DNA from: Taxillus chinensis | Lineage: Eukaryota; Streptophyta; Magnoliopsida; Santalales; Loranthaceae | NCBI GenBank assembly: GCA_023512835.1 | Contig: CM042084.1 | Span: 54,911,031-54,975,030, forward strand | DNA: 64,000 nt | Reading direction: 5' to 3' | Shown here: positions 44,001 through 55,306 of the stretch, piece after piece | How positions within the stretch are numbered: the first letter of the stretch is position 1 | Layout: each line of letters opens with the position of its first letter | Made by a program: the position numbers and the translations under genes | The notes under the pieces: model-generated | The model's input: only the letters and a program-made list of their open reading frames with translations | Told to the model about the DNA's origin: nothing | The model's database searches: none

Positions 44001-45303
44001 TCGGCTCACTCACTTGGACGCTTCCCGCTAAGGTTGCCTCCGGCCTCGGTCTGTTGCCGCTCCGGCCTCCCCCGAGGTCGGGTCCGATCGGATCTGCTTG
44101 GCCGGCTTGCCACCGACGAGCTGGTCTCTCAGGCTGGTGCACGAAAACGGCATCACTCCTTGTCTTGGATGTCATGCCTCCAACTCCCCTGTTGCCACTC
44201 CGTCAAACCCGGCTCGAGATGGCCCTCTCGTCCACATCCATGGCATTTCCAGTCCCTCTTTGGACACTCCTTCCTCAAGTGGCCTTGCTCCTCACAGCCG
44301 ATAACAACCGGCGGGGAGACCCCCTGCTGGACCGCCCGTCTGCCACCGCCAAAGCTAGACCTCCCTGGGTTCGCCAATGTCTGTCCCCTGCTGGAAGGAA
44401 CTGCTATCCCTCTCCTCCGTCTTGAGCCTCTTGGACCCTGCATCTCGATCAGGCCCACTCTGCACCGGCGCCCCTGATGGGCCTGCCTCCCATCATCCGG
44501 TTCCCTCTCGGCTATACGGGCCGTCTCCGCGGCCTCGGCATAGGTCCTCGAGCGTAGAATCGCCACCCTCTCCCCAGGGCTGGCCTGAGACCCAAGGTGA
44601 ACTTGTGGGCCTTCGGGTCCTCCCTTACCACGATCTCGAGGAGCAAACCTACTCAATCTCCGGAACTCCCGCTCATATTCGGTGTACCGTCTTGGATCCC
44701 TGCTTCAAGCTGCCAAATTCTTCCCTCTTTTGCCATCTCACCGATTCCGGGAAGAACTCATCTTGGAAGAGTTGCAAGAACTCCTCCCAAAACATGAGTT
44801 GCACCGCACGGCTCCCCCTTGCACTCGTCCACCACTCCAAAGCGTCCCCCTCCAGTGCCCGATGCCGTCGCACCTTATCCTCCTCCCGGGGCGGGAGAAA
44901 GGAGAACACGTGCTCAATCCGCCTCAACCACTTGCTCAGCTACCACAGGATCTTCTCCCCCCTTAAATCGCGGAGGTTGTTCCTTTCGGAACCGTGTCAC
45001 CACGTCATCCTCTGCACGGGTCGGTACACCACCCGGCGAACTCTCACGCTCACGAGGCAGCTCTCGTGCGGTGGTGGTGGTGGTGGCACCACCGCTGTGC
45101 TTTGCCATCTCACGGCGCACCTCCTCCCGAACGTCTGCCGGAGTCCCTCCCGTAGCTCTCGTACCTCCACCGGATGCCTTCTTGCGGTTTGTGCCGAAGA
45201 ACAACGCATGCCCTCCAACGGATGGTCCCGCACCCGGACCCTCATGGGCAGATGACTCATCGGCCATTGCCCCGGACGCACGTGTCACTCTCCTCGGCGG
45301 CAT
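44001..45303 (-). pseudogene. E6 gag (frame broken)
   Basis: Start ATG at 45303-45301 gives MPPRRVTRASGAMADESSAHE. An acidic N-terminus and a Thr/Pro-rich tract (45080-45050) precede VVTRFRKEQPPRFKGGEDPV (45005-44945), IEHVFSFLPPREEDKVR (about 44920-44870), EWW and the LSRFAPR...GPEGPQVHLG region (44655-44570). A zinc-knuckle pair occurs at about 44290-44205 (CEEQGHLRKECPKRDWKCHGCGREGHL). Several frame changes split it. Confidence 0.84.
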
Positions 45304-45707
45304 TCTTACTACACGTAAGAAGCACAACGTCAAAACAATTTTATAATCTATCGCGTCACTACCTCTACCCCCACTGATCAATTCCACTATCACGTGATGT
45401 TACACACATACATTGCATCAATCACATTGCACAAGCCAAGACACATTGCCAAACAAATCGAGTTGCACATTTCACTTAATCATATGATTTTATCCACAGT
45501 TTAGCATACATTCACAACAAATGCAACTAGTGCCCTAATGCCAATGCATGCAAATCCTACTACAAGACCGGACTACCCCAAGTACACCTTGGAGGCTCAA
45601 AGAGGACCATGTTGATCAGGCATGTCCCTCCAGGCTCCTCCAAAGGACTCAAGATAACCAAGTCCGCCCACTACCCTAGGCCAACTAGACCATGCTCGAT
45701 ACCATAT
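45304..45707 (-). other. E6 leader and tRNA-Met primer binding site (45692-45704)
   Basis: The minus strand reads TGGTATCGAGCATGG three bases inside the LTR, identical to E2. The leader to gag is about 390 bp and shows no coding potential. Confidence 0.8.
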
Positions 45708-47391
45708 TGTCACGCCCCGGATTTCCAACCCGAGGAAACCGGTGCGTGACTCCCTTTTACCCACACGGAGGGCAAAGGGGTAGGATACAAAACAAGAATT
45801 TAACATTTTAAACATCCACAACATTCAAGAAAGTAATATTCATTAAAAGCAATCCAATCCGGTTTATTACAACAAAATCCTTTCCCCAGTGGGGTTACAT
45901 CGATTCTCATAATAAAAATAACATAAACAAATTAAATAAATAAGGTCTTCCACCTTGGGGTCCCACCTAACGCCGTAGGTTCCTGAAAAGAAAACAACAT
46001 GGTAGGAGGGGTGAGCAACCACACTCAAGAGGGATCATGTCTCCCCAACCCATCCCATGCACCTGGTATCTACATGCCTTGTGTACAAGTCTTTGTCGTG
46101 ATACAATTATCCCACCAGAGATATGGTTACGGGCTATAACAAAGAAACACGGTCATACATGGGCTAGTACATAAACACTCCCGGGCTTCCACAACCCACC
46201 GGGTTTCAAGAACAGCCCCGGGCTTCCACAGCCCACCGGGTTCCACAAAACAGCCCCGGGCTTCCACAACCACCGGGTTCCACAAAACAGTCCCGGGCTT
46301 CCACCGGCCACCGGGTGTACAAGCAAACACGCAAGACACATGGCCATACGGGCATAACATCAAACACTAAGTATGCTTAGTCACACAGGGAATAACCTCG
46401 AACACTTAGCATGCATATATCCACAAGCTCACAAACCCAGCACACAGCATTTCCCACAAACACATAACATGCACGGCCTCACCAGGCATAATTTCAAACA
46501 CTTGGCAGGCATATACACATAACTATATTCACACAGGCTTTTCATCAAACATATAGCATATGGATCACGGAACCACACCAAAATGCCACTCAGGCCAACA
46601 TTCATATAGGAGATCACACCTATATGAATTTACATATATATATATAAACGGATACGGCCCAGAATCGCCTAGGACCCTAGGACGGGAGGGTTTAGGAAGA
46701 ACAGAACCCCTACCTTAAAGCGGATCTTCCTTGCTCCCCGCGCCAAACGCCGTCCTCCCCACGCAAGATGCTCCGGGCGAAGAACCAGCAACTCCCCTTC
46801 CCTCTCTCTCTCTAGCTCTCTCTCTCTCTCGGGCGGCACTGCAGCAAGGGAACACAAGAACCCTAACTCAAACTCAAGCCCTCCTTATATAGACACCATT
46901 CACATCAAAACGACGTAGTTTTGATTAAGTAAACCCAGGATCAAAACGACGTAGTTTTGATTACACAAGCTACAACCTTTCCGCATCCATACACACCAAA
47001 ATATTCAGAATTTCAACATGGTCCTTTGGAGAAAGTTCCTTAGAATGCCAAAACCAAGGGACCCATGTAAAAATATGCCTGCACGCCATTTTGCACGTGA
47101 ATTCCCAATTCACGTGCAACTCCATATGAACTCCAAATGCTTTCAAACTTCACCCCTAGCCTCCTTGCATCATTTGGAAGACAATTACACTTGCACGTGA
47201 ATTGGACCCATATCACGTGCACCTCACATACATGTCCATTTGGTCTGAAACTTCTGTGGTAGATAGAGGACATCATTCTAAGCATCTTTCCTTTTGCACG
47301 TGAATTCATTGGAGTCCAACTACTAGGTCAAAATCTAGAAAAACTCTACTCAGGAGGCAAAACTGACTAACTCAAGGTACGGGTCCTTACA
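45708..47391 (-). repeat. 5' LTR of E6 (1684 bp)
   Basis: It is the partner of 39273-40952. TATA near 46885-46893 on the minus strand, palindromes at about 46905 and 46943, CACGTG boxes at about 47094-47225 and 47298, four minisatellite units at about 46187-46320. Differences from the 3' LTR are mostly at CAG/CTG: CTG to CG at 45974, CAG to CGG at 45860 and 46150, CAGG to CGGG at 46130. Confidence 0.92.
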
Positions 47392-47865
47392 ACTAACAAT
47401 AAATGCAGCACTTCCGGGAGGCAACCCGAGTTTATTTGTGAATATTTGTTTGTTTATTTGAGTTAATTGCTTCCAAAGAGGGATTCCATGGGTTAGTGCA
47501 ACAGAAGAAAGAAAATTCTGATGTTTAGACTGAAACTGGCAAGTTCAGTGAATTGGTCATTTGAAATTTGAGATGATCAAATTGACTTGACCGTGCCATT
47601 TCAATCGACCAAAACCTCCCGAGAGCCCAGTGATGTTAAAATTTTAATTGACTAAATCGATTAACCTTGGAATTTCAATTGACCAAGGGCATTTTAGAAT
47701 AGGGCACCGATATTTCAGTCACACTTCTCTCACACGCAACCCGTAATCGCAATCCCTAGAATCTCGCGATTCAAGTTCCGTTCTTCTTATCTCCAAAGGC
47801 TATTTTGATCAACATCAATCTCAACCAAGCGTTACATTTGGTTGTCTTTCTCTGAAACGATTCCC
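47392..47865 (+). other. E4 spacer between pol and the second ORF
   Basis: It starts with the second copy of ACTAA and the Athila-style block GCACTTCCGGGAGGCAACCCGAG (E8 has GACCGGGAGGCAACCGGG in the same place). TTGACC/GGTCAA-type motifs recur at 47570-47690. No ORF is supported here. Confidence 0.7.
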
Positions 47866-49989
47866 ATGGCAAAGTCGAGTTCAAATGACCATCCCAACCG
47901 CTTAAATGTCAGGGAGGTGACACCGGACTAGTATTCCCGTGGGAACTTCTAAGAATTCTAACATCTCTTGGGCGGCTACGTGCGAGAAGTGCTTGAACAG
48001 AGCAATTACATGAGGTATGTGGTGATCCATGTTCCTTGGTGATGGAATTAGCGAAAGAGTTTTACAATAATTTAAAAACGAGAGGAAAGTCGTATGGTGT
48101 CCAAGGTTGGGGGGAAAAAGATAGTGATTTCACTTCAAACATTAGGAAAACTTTCCATTTGCCTAGTGAATATCATTCTTTGCCATCCTTAACTAAAGAG
48201 GAATACAATGAGGAATTGTAGTACTCTAAGCCAAAAGGAAATACTAGACGATATCATAAGAAAACTGGGTTTACGGGCCCATGAGATTTTTGGCAATTCT
48301 CTTTGGTCGATGCATGTTTTCACAAATGTTTGGGATTGATGCTTGTACCCATAGCACATTTACAATGTATGTATAGCATTAAGACTAAAAGACCCATTGA
48401 TTGGGTAGAGATGATTTTTGATCAGTGGAAGAAAGGAATTGATAAGAGAGGCTTTGAAAGAATTTTGACTAAAGTTGTGCGGAAATGCTATCCTAGCATT
48501 TATAAGAATCTTTATTAAAACTCCCTATCCCAAGAACCTGATTATGAAATGTTTCTTGGAAGAGGGGACAATTGCGGTTAAGCTAGTGGGACCAATTTTC
48601 CATAGGGGGAAACAATCATCACCTGCCAAGATTGAACCAGTTTCTCCACTTCAAATTTCTTCAACTGAAGAGGAAGAACCTGCAGAAGAGAATGTGAGAG
48701 GATTTAAGAAATAGAAACCTTCACAAAAGGTTCGAGAGACTACAATGGGAAGCTCCAAGATAGAGGCCGCATTACTTAAACTTCATAGAGATGTTAAGGC
48801 AACTTATGAGAATCATATGCAACAAATTATAGAATTATTAACAATGGTGCAGTAAGGCAAGAAGGAATCAACAAAAGCTCAGATTGCATCAGAGAAAGAG
48901 CAGCAGAAATCTGAAGAAGAAGTAGCTTCTACTCATAAGGCCACACCAGAACCATCTGCTGAGAAGCAGAAAATTGAAGAAGAAGAAGAAGAAGAAGAAG
49001 AGGTAGAGAGAGATCATTCTCCTTTGGCAGTGCAGAAGTATGCACCATTTGAAATCAGAAGTATTGAGCATCCTGCAACTGCTATTCAGAAATGCCAAAA
49101 GAGAACCAGAGGCCCAACAAGGAGAGCTCAAACAAGATCGCAAAAGAAAAAGAAAATGGAGTTGACAGTAGATTTGCATACAACTCCTCTTTGGTCATTG
49201 TTTGACATAGTTATTACTCTAGAGCTTGAAACAAAGGAGATAAGAGAGAAATATTCCTAGTTCAAAAATTCAGATCAGGAACTTTACAGAGCAACTAGAC
49301 ATTTGGAACATTTTTAGCCAGAAGACCTGAGAAGGATTGTTGGTGTTCGGAATTGGGTAGAGTCATCCGATATGGGCAATTTTATTTTTGCCCTAAGAGC
49401 TTCCATAAGACAGGAACCAGATATTTTTACACATGGTAAAGACTGTAAATTGCTTCCCTTGTTTGCTAATTCTCCTGCTCCTAAGCCAGAGGGACTTGCC
49501 GCAGATATGATAGGAAGTGAAGAAGGTTTTCGACCTTGGGTTAATTTAAAAGTTGTTCTGATCCCCATTCATATCTCGGATCACTACATCTTACTGAAGT
49601 ATACAATGGGGCACAATGTTATCCATGTTTATGATTCATTGGGAGCAAATAATGCAAACATAATTGAAGCTCTATCAGTTGGGGTAGGAGAAGCTCTACT
49701 ACATCAGGCCCTGAAGATAGCTCAAATCTACACTCATAACGGTATAAAGGAACCAGAGAAACAACTGCCATTCTCAATTCAGCCATCACCTCTCCAAGTT
49801 GACACTGTAAGTTGTGGGCCTTTTGTTTGCTATTATATGACTGCTTGCATGCAAATTCATGGAGGTATATGGGATGCTCCAAAATCAAATCCGGTTCCTG
49901 TGCAAGCTCTTCGTGAATTGATGGCTCAGATGATATACTACTATAGTGAATCAGCTCCTCCTCATCAAAAGAATAAAAGGAAGGTTTAA
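47866..49989 (+). pseudogene. E4 second ORF: transposon-protein domain plus C48/Ulp1-like cysteine protease
   Basis: The probable start is the ATG at 47866. The N-terminal part (48036-48714, two frames) matches the general pattern of the E8 second ORF (WVEMIFDQWKKGI, RILTKVVRKCYPSI). A long charged linker with a poly-Glu run (48975-49005) and basic RRAQTRSQKKKK follows. The last 205 codons (49372-49986) form a C48-type peptidase: HYILLKY (catalytic His), HVYDSLGANN (Asp), Gln in PLQVD and DTVSCGPFVCYYM (Cys, about 49812). Stops at 48855, 49258 and 49315 break it (CAG or TGG to TAG/TAA type). C48 enzymes cleave SUMO-type conjugates; that activity is inferred from the fold only. Position after pol corresponds to env in other Athila elements. 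Confidence 0.8.
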
Positions 49990-50037
49990 ACATTGTTTCC
50001 TTCTTTGTTGCAACTTTTTTTTTTTGAGAATGTGCAA

Positions 50038-52500
50038 AACTCCAAGTGTGGAGTTGTTTATTGAGTTGCAACTTGGATAAATCTTGTTATGAGTTGTAAA
50101 TATGGGTTGTTATCTTATCATGTTGAATTGTGGAATAATGAAAGAAGAATTGCATGATTAGATAATGAATGCATAATATAAACCTTTGGAATGTTTATAT
50201 GTAGCATGTTTAAGAATGAAATGCTTAGAACCAAGGGGAATTTATTAATCCCATGCATGAAATTCAAGTAACTTGGAATGATATCATCATGTGATAGAAC
50301 AAAGGATTGGATCTCTAATGAATTGAAAACTTCTGGATAAATAACTTAATTCCTTGAATGAGTGAGAACACAACATTACTGGGAGCCATATATTTGTTAA
50401 GTGTTGCTTCATGGAATATAAACTTAGATAAGTGTTTCTATAGTTATACTTTGGTGATTGGATTTGTTGGAATGGCGGAGTTGGAGTCATAGCCACTTGT
50501 CAGAATAAAGTAAAATGTTCCAAATTGTATAGAATGTTTCAGAAATTGTGATTTAAAGTTGGGTGTATTTTGTATATAGAGAGTTTGTTAAGTTTGTTAG
50601 TGACTTCTCTGTTTAAAAAAAAAAAAAGAAGTTATGGACTGTGGAGATATATAACTCATCAAGGAGAACTTGTAAGGTTATATAGACTACTGTAGCATAA
50701 ACAAAAAAAACAAAAACAAAAAAAAAAAGAAAAGAAAAGAAAAGATCAATATTATGTTGTGTATATTCAGTGTGTTGTATATAGAACTTCCTTGTACATA
50801 GAGAAGAAATAAGGAGTGTGTGGCCATTCTTACTTCTATGACAATGTGGTCTATGGAAAAGACTAATTGGGCATTGGAATGATGGTTGAATCACCAAAAA
50901 GAGTTACGAAAACACTTGTTCTAGTTTAATTCCATGAAGAATTGAGAGAGAGTGAAGTAAGACTACTTTATGAGTGAGGCTGCTTTGCTCGTTACATGAT
51001 TGCAAGGAATTAGGGAATTATTTAGAATGTTGGATATTAATTGTTTCTTAGTTTTTTGTGATGAGAACATATGATTGTTGGATTGAGATTACCAGATTTC
51101 ATATATGATATTGAAAGATAAACCATTGTCTTTCAAATTATTTCATTCTATCCATATGCTCTTATAATCAAATCAAAGTCTTATTTTTGCTATGCTTCAT
51201 AATTCTAATTGCCTCGGGACGAGCAAGTTCTAAGTGTGGAGTTGTTATTAGGGGGTTCTTCAAACTTATTTTAGTGTCAAATGAAGGCGATTTTATGAGA
51301 AAAAATCACATTTTTAACTTCATTTTGATGTATTTCATTTATTAATGAACTAACCCCCTAACATAGTAATTGTAGATCCTTTGTATGGTTTTTGGATGTT
51401 TTTGAAAGAATAATAGGCAAAGTAGAATGATCAAAGAAAGAAGAAAGGAGTGGAAAACAATCTACATGGTGGTCATTTGAAATTTGAAATGACCAAAAAG
51501 AGTTAACAGAGCTAAATGACTTGACCAAGCTCTCGGGAACTTTTGGTGATTTCAAATTACTTGGTCATGTTAATGAATTTCAAATGACCAAATCAATCGG
51601 CCACATGTAGTTTCTGCACGACGTGTACTGCAGACCAACGTAACTCTTTCAGATGCCACCTGTACAGCCTAGATCTCTTCATTAAAGGATCTGATGACTC
51701 TCCATCAACCATTCTGAGAGGGAAACAAATTCAAAACAATGGAGGGAACGGTTATTGACGGTTGAATGGGTCTCATACATGGGAATGGGATCTAAAAGGG
51801 AAAATTGATGTAATTTGGGGCATTGTTGAATTGGGGAGAGATAGAGGAAGTGTTTTGGGTTCCTATGGCACAAACATTTGTTTTGTTTATTACTATAGTA
51901 GCTTAAACCTCCATGGGAGAAGGATGGATATTGATGTAAGCTTTCGAATTCGTTTTTTTTGGTATGTTAATTTAGATTCCTTTCTTTGTTTATTAAAGCT
52001 CTTGAATTTGCATGTGAGAATTAGGCTTGGCCATCTTGATTCTTGTTTAAGGTTATTCAATTATGGATCGAAAGAAGACATTGATAACCAGATAGTTAAG
52101 AGATTTGATTTGTAAAGATTATAATTTGCGAAAGCTTGATAATCTTGCTTGTCACCTAGTTAAGGTTGGTGTGATACCAATCTACACTCAAACAACTTGA
52201 GCACTTAATGGTTTGCCCGTCCCCCAAGCTAGGGTATACACACGGCTAGATCACTCGAAAGAGGCTAGTTCATGCAAAGGTGTTGGGTTTTAGACAAAAG
52301 GGGAAAGTTTGAATTAACATACTTTAAGAACTTGGAATAAATAAATTACATCAATTGAAATCCAAATCCTTATTTTTCCCATAAGATCATTTACATTTGC
52401 TTGTTATTTAAATTACAAACTTCAAATTGCTAATTATTACAAAACCAAACTTTAAATTGAATTATGGAATTATAAAATATACTTTTCACTTAACCACCTT
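50038..52500 (+). repeat. E4 polypurine-like site and 3' LTR (truncated end)
   Basis: CCAAGTGTGGAGTTG at 50043-50057 is the likely polypurine site, with the LTR starting at about TGTTTATTGAG (50054). The part from 50956 on aligns with the 5' LTR, including a second AAGTGTGGAGTTG (51231-51245) and the empty copia insertion site (51470-51495). A-rich tracts occupy 50611-50625 and 50700-50745. It breaks off at CCACCTT (52500), about 60 bp before the LTR end, where E8 begins. The exact start is inferred, since the 5' LTR lacks that part. Confidence 0.72.
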
Positions 52501-53030
52501 ACTCAGGGTTGCATTTTATGCTCTCCCCTTTGATGGATTATGTAGTCCTATGGTCCATACATTTACTTTCTTTTCATTTCATTTCAAGGCAATCTTCTAG
52601 CAATTTATGCTCAAGTTAGCAGGCAATAGGAGACTAATCATGAAGAGATGAAGAAAACTGATCTTCTTGTCAACTAATCATGATAGGAGACTAGCAATCT
52701 TCTTGTCATCGATGTTGCAACAAAACTGATCTATGAAGAGATGAAGAAAAACATGATGATCACAGTAAGGAGCAAAAACCAAAACTAATCATGAACATGC
52801 CTACATAAGAGCTTACATGCAAGCTAAGAAATGTACGTCATCCACATCATCACGAAATATGGGCAAAGCAAAAATAAAAAGAAAAGCCATACATATTAAG
52901 ATGTGCAGAAAAGGACCACGATGAGACAACAAAACTAGATCACGAGAGAATGTTAAAACATTGCTAAATCAAAATAAGGTAGACTCCAACACTTCCCGAG
53001 TACAGGAGAAAATGCTCATGTGTGTAGCAC
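52501..53030 (-). repeat. E8 3' LTR, partial, with polypurine tract at 53031-53046
   Basis: On the minus strand AAGTGTGGGGGTGGGG is followed by TGCTACACACATGAG, a plausible polypurine tract and LTR start. The LTR is cut at 52501 where it meets the E4 3' LTR. No ORF is supported. Direct repeats around GAAGAGATGAAGAAAA occur near 52640-52750. Confidence 0.65.
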
Positions 53031-53206
53031 CCCACCCCCACACTTAAAACAAATGTAGTGTCCTCAATGCAACAAGAAACAAAAGGGACAGAAAAGGAAA
53101 GAAAAAGAAAAAAGAAAAGTCACGAGGTAGGCTCACTGAAGTGGAAAAGTAAACGGGAGACCATCTCGCGAGCTGCATGCGGATCAAGCGATGGTGAGTC
53201 GGGGCC

Positions 53207-55306
53207 CTAAGTACTACCAAGATGTTGCGAACAGGCGAGAAGAAAATAACAAACATAAGGGCCACAACTCGCGCTATCATCTTGCTGAGGGACATGAGGG
53301 GCAACATGCAATGGTAGCAAACGAGCCGGCTTTAACTGGCCACGCCGCTCAAAGAAACGAAGACTAATAAAAGCTGCATTTAAGCACTGACGAAGACGAT
53401 GAATACTCTCAGACCACCGCTTCAAGGATCCCTTGCCCAATGAATCATAAAGATAAAGACAACGGCGAGTGAGATCAATGCGGAGGGCAATAAAGTGGCC
53501 AGGAACAAACACAGGGAGTAGGACAAAATCTAAATCGTCCCAAGGTCTAAAAGGAGGACAGCGCCCATCAATATAATCCTCAAACGGGTTGTGGCGAAGC
53601 GCGATGGTATCCTCATTAAACAATGGTAAAATCTGAGATTGAGGGCCATAAGGAAAACTGTCCGGGTGAGCTGCAATGATCTTCCGTAGGGCATGAACAA
53701 AGTTGGTAATGTCAGAATCTTCAAACCATTCCTCCGAAATTAAGTGTCGTAAGATGTGGGGAGAAATATAAGGGAAGGCACTAGTAGTGCGACTCAAAAC
53801 TGTTGGAGAGTCGCGGAAGGTCCCATAATCCCGCAAAGCAGTAACATCAGAAAGGATTCCAGGTAAAGATAACTACAGTGTAGTCTTCGGGGCTGAAAGA
53901 GATGGTAGAGATGATGAGGAAGGAGTGGCTATACATCTGGTCTTCTTGGAACACCGCTGTTGCAATGGAATAAAAGGCGAAGGAACACTGGCTGCAACAG
54001 ACTCCGAAGGACCAAAAGTAAACGATGAAGACCCAGAAGGGGTAGAAACAGGACTAGCTGTGGAAGCTACTGTAGCCTATCTATCGATGAAAGCTTGGAA
54101 GGCCTGCATTTGACCAGCTAAATTTGTCTGGCCGGCAGCTAAACTGTCTAACCGCTGATCAATGGCAGAGAAGCATGAGTCTGATGGTGGGAACGACTGA
54201 TTAGACGGTGCAACCACACTTCGCCACTGATATGGTCCGTGACTAGGACTAATGGGAACATCATAAGGTACTTCCATATACTGTGCGCGGTCCTCTGCAG
54301 GTATAAGGTGGTGCTGAACGGCCCAAGTAACAACATCAGCCCTACTGGCCAAAGACATCCCATACTGAAGCCAAACCTTGCGAATCTCTGCTTCAGGTCG
54401 AGACTGTGCAAATAAAATCCAAAATTGCTCTAACTTACTAACAACAGTCCCTTCCTGATGACTGTCACTCCTAATAGTACGCGGAGTACGAGAAGAAGGT
54501 AAGGGTCGTGATTGAGAAGCACTCCCAACATGGACTACAGAACGAGGTGCAGGAGGTTGCTGGCTGGCTTTGCGAGCGTCCATATACCCGTTATGAAAAA
54601 CATTCTTCAAGATAAAGTTATCCGGGTAAGGAATGGTGGGCCGGGTGACGAAAACAGAGGGATGTTGAGCAAGCATGACCTTGGTTAGTAATCTCCCATA
54701 CAAACACATCGGGACGCGTTCCTTCCAACTATCAAAAATAATAGAAGCCCATTTGATATCCAACCCATGATGGAGGCCAAATATACACTGTAAATGTTCA
54801 TGGATGACACTGCCTACACCCTTAAGTTGACAGTACATGCATTTGCCAATGAGAAAAGCAAGAAATCTATCCATCCCATTAAAACCCATTTTCTTAGGGT
54901 AACACCGAAGCACACCCTCAGGTTCCGCATAAGCAAACAGGGCCATTAATTCATTCTTGCTTAAAATAGGAAGTGAAAGTGTACCAACAGGGAGATGAAA
55001 AACAGATTGAATAACCTCGGCAGAGATAACAACTTCAACTCCTTGCACTATGGCAAAAAAACGATCATCAAAGATACTCACATGTTGATAAAAGGAGGAG
55101 CAGTCTTCATCGAGGATAGGGCATGGATCACAACAAATGTTCCGCAATCCACTTGCTTGCAAGAGTTGGAGGGCCTGAGCCATCCAAGGTGCTTCTAACT
55201 TCTCCAATGCTGACCAATCCAAGACATGACCGGGATGAACCATGACTTTCAAGAACAGGGAAGCTAAAATCAACAGTTGGAGCACCCCCACACTTGATCG
55301 ACGCAA
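53207..55306 (-). pseudogene. E8 second ORF: transposon-protein domain plus C48/Ulp1-like cysteine protease
   Basis: A 409-codon frame (55306-54077) includes HPGHVLDWSALEKLEAPWMAQ, FHLPVGTLSLP, a KGVGSVIHEHLQCIFG stretch, WASIIFDSWKERVP and LLTKVMLAQHPSVFV, the pattern shared with E4 ORF2; it resembles the domain often labelled putative plant transposon protein. After a TAG (54079) and a second one near 53874, the frame 53836-53207 carries the C48 peptidase: PGHFIALRIDL (His), YLYDSLGKGS (Asp), PQQDDSASCGPYVCYFLLA (Gln and Cys). The triad is complete. Uninterrupted length would be about 700 residues. The start codon is uncertain; the listed ATG overlaps a polypurine-like AAGTGTGGGGGTG (55283-55295). 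Confidence 0.82.

Larger units (their letters stand above)
39273..47391 (-). mobile_element. E6: chromovirus with both LTRs and an integrase deletion
   Basis: E6 is 8119 bp, TGTCACGCC at 39273 to CCTTACA at 47391, with the perfect target duplication ACTAA at 39268-39272 and 47392-47396. In transcription order: 5' LTR 45708-47391, primer site, gag, protease, reverse transcriptase, RNase H, shortened integrase, polypurine tract, 3' LTR 39273-40952. The LTRs are almost the same length (1684 and 1680 bp) and differ mainly at CAG/CTG sites, so this is a young insertion. About 750 bp of integrase present in E7 are missing, so E6 would depend on other copies for integration. Confidence 0.93.
29229..52500 (+). 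mobile_element. E4: Athila-like Ty3/gypsy element with extra ORF, carrying three insertions
   Basis: Order: 5' LTR (29229-32155, its first part missing), tRNA-Asp-type primer site (32162), gag, protease, reverse transcriptase, RNase H, integrase, a second large ORF (47866-49989) and the 3' LTR (about 50054-52500, last part missing). It is interrupted by a copia-type solo LTR (29755-31059), X2 (33252-34779) and chromovirus E6 (39273-47391). The RT/integrase sequence style ([37 protein letters not shown] upstream) is that of the Athila lineage. Many in-frame TAG/TAA stops show it is an old, inactive copy. Confidence 0.88.

Noticed and set aside
44377..45255. 292-codon plus-strand ORF
   Set aside because: It is antisense to E6 gag; sequence is Pro/Ser/Arg-rich with no domain, while the minus strand has the gag start, core and zinc knuckles.
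49372..49989. A host SUMO protease gene
   Set aside because: The C48 domain sits between the pol and 3' LTR of E4, continues upstream into a transposon-protein-like region, and E8 repeats the same order; no host exon structure is seen.
51762..52115. 117-codon ORF in the E4 3' LTR
   Set aside because: The homologous stretch of the 5' LTR (31350-31695) is interrupted (stop after the first third), composition is that of LTR sequence and no domain is visible.
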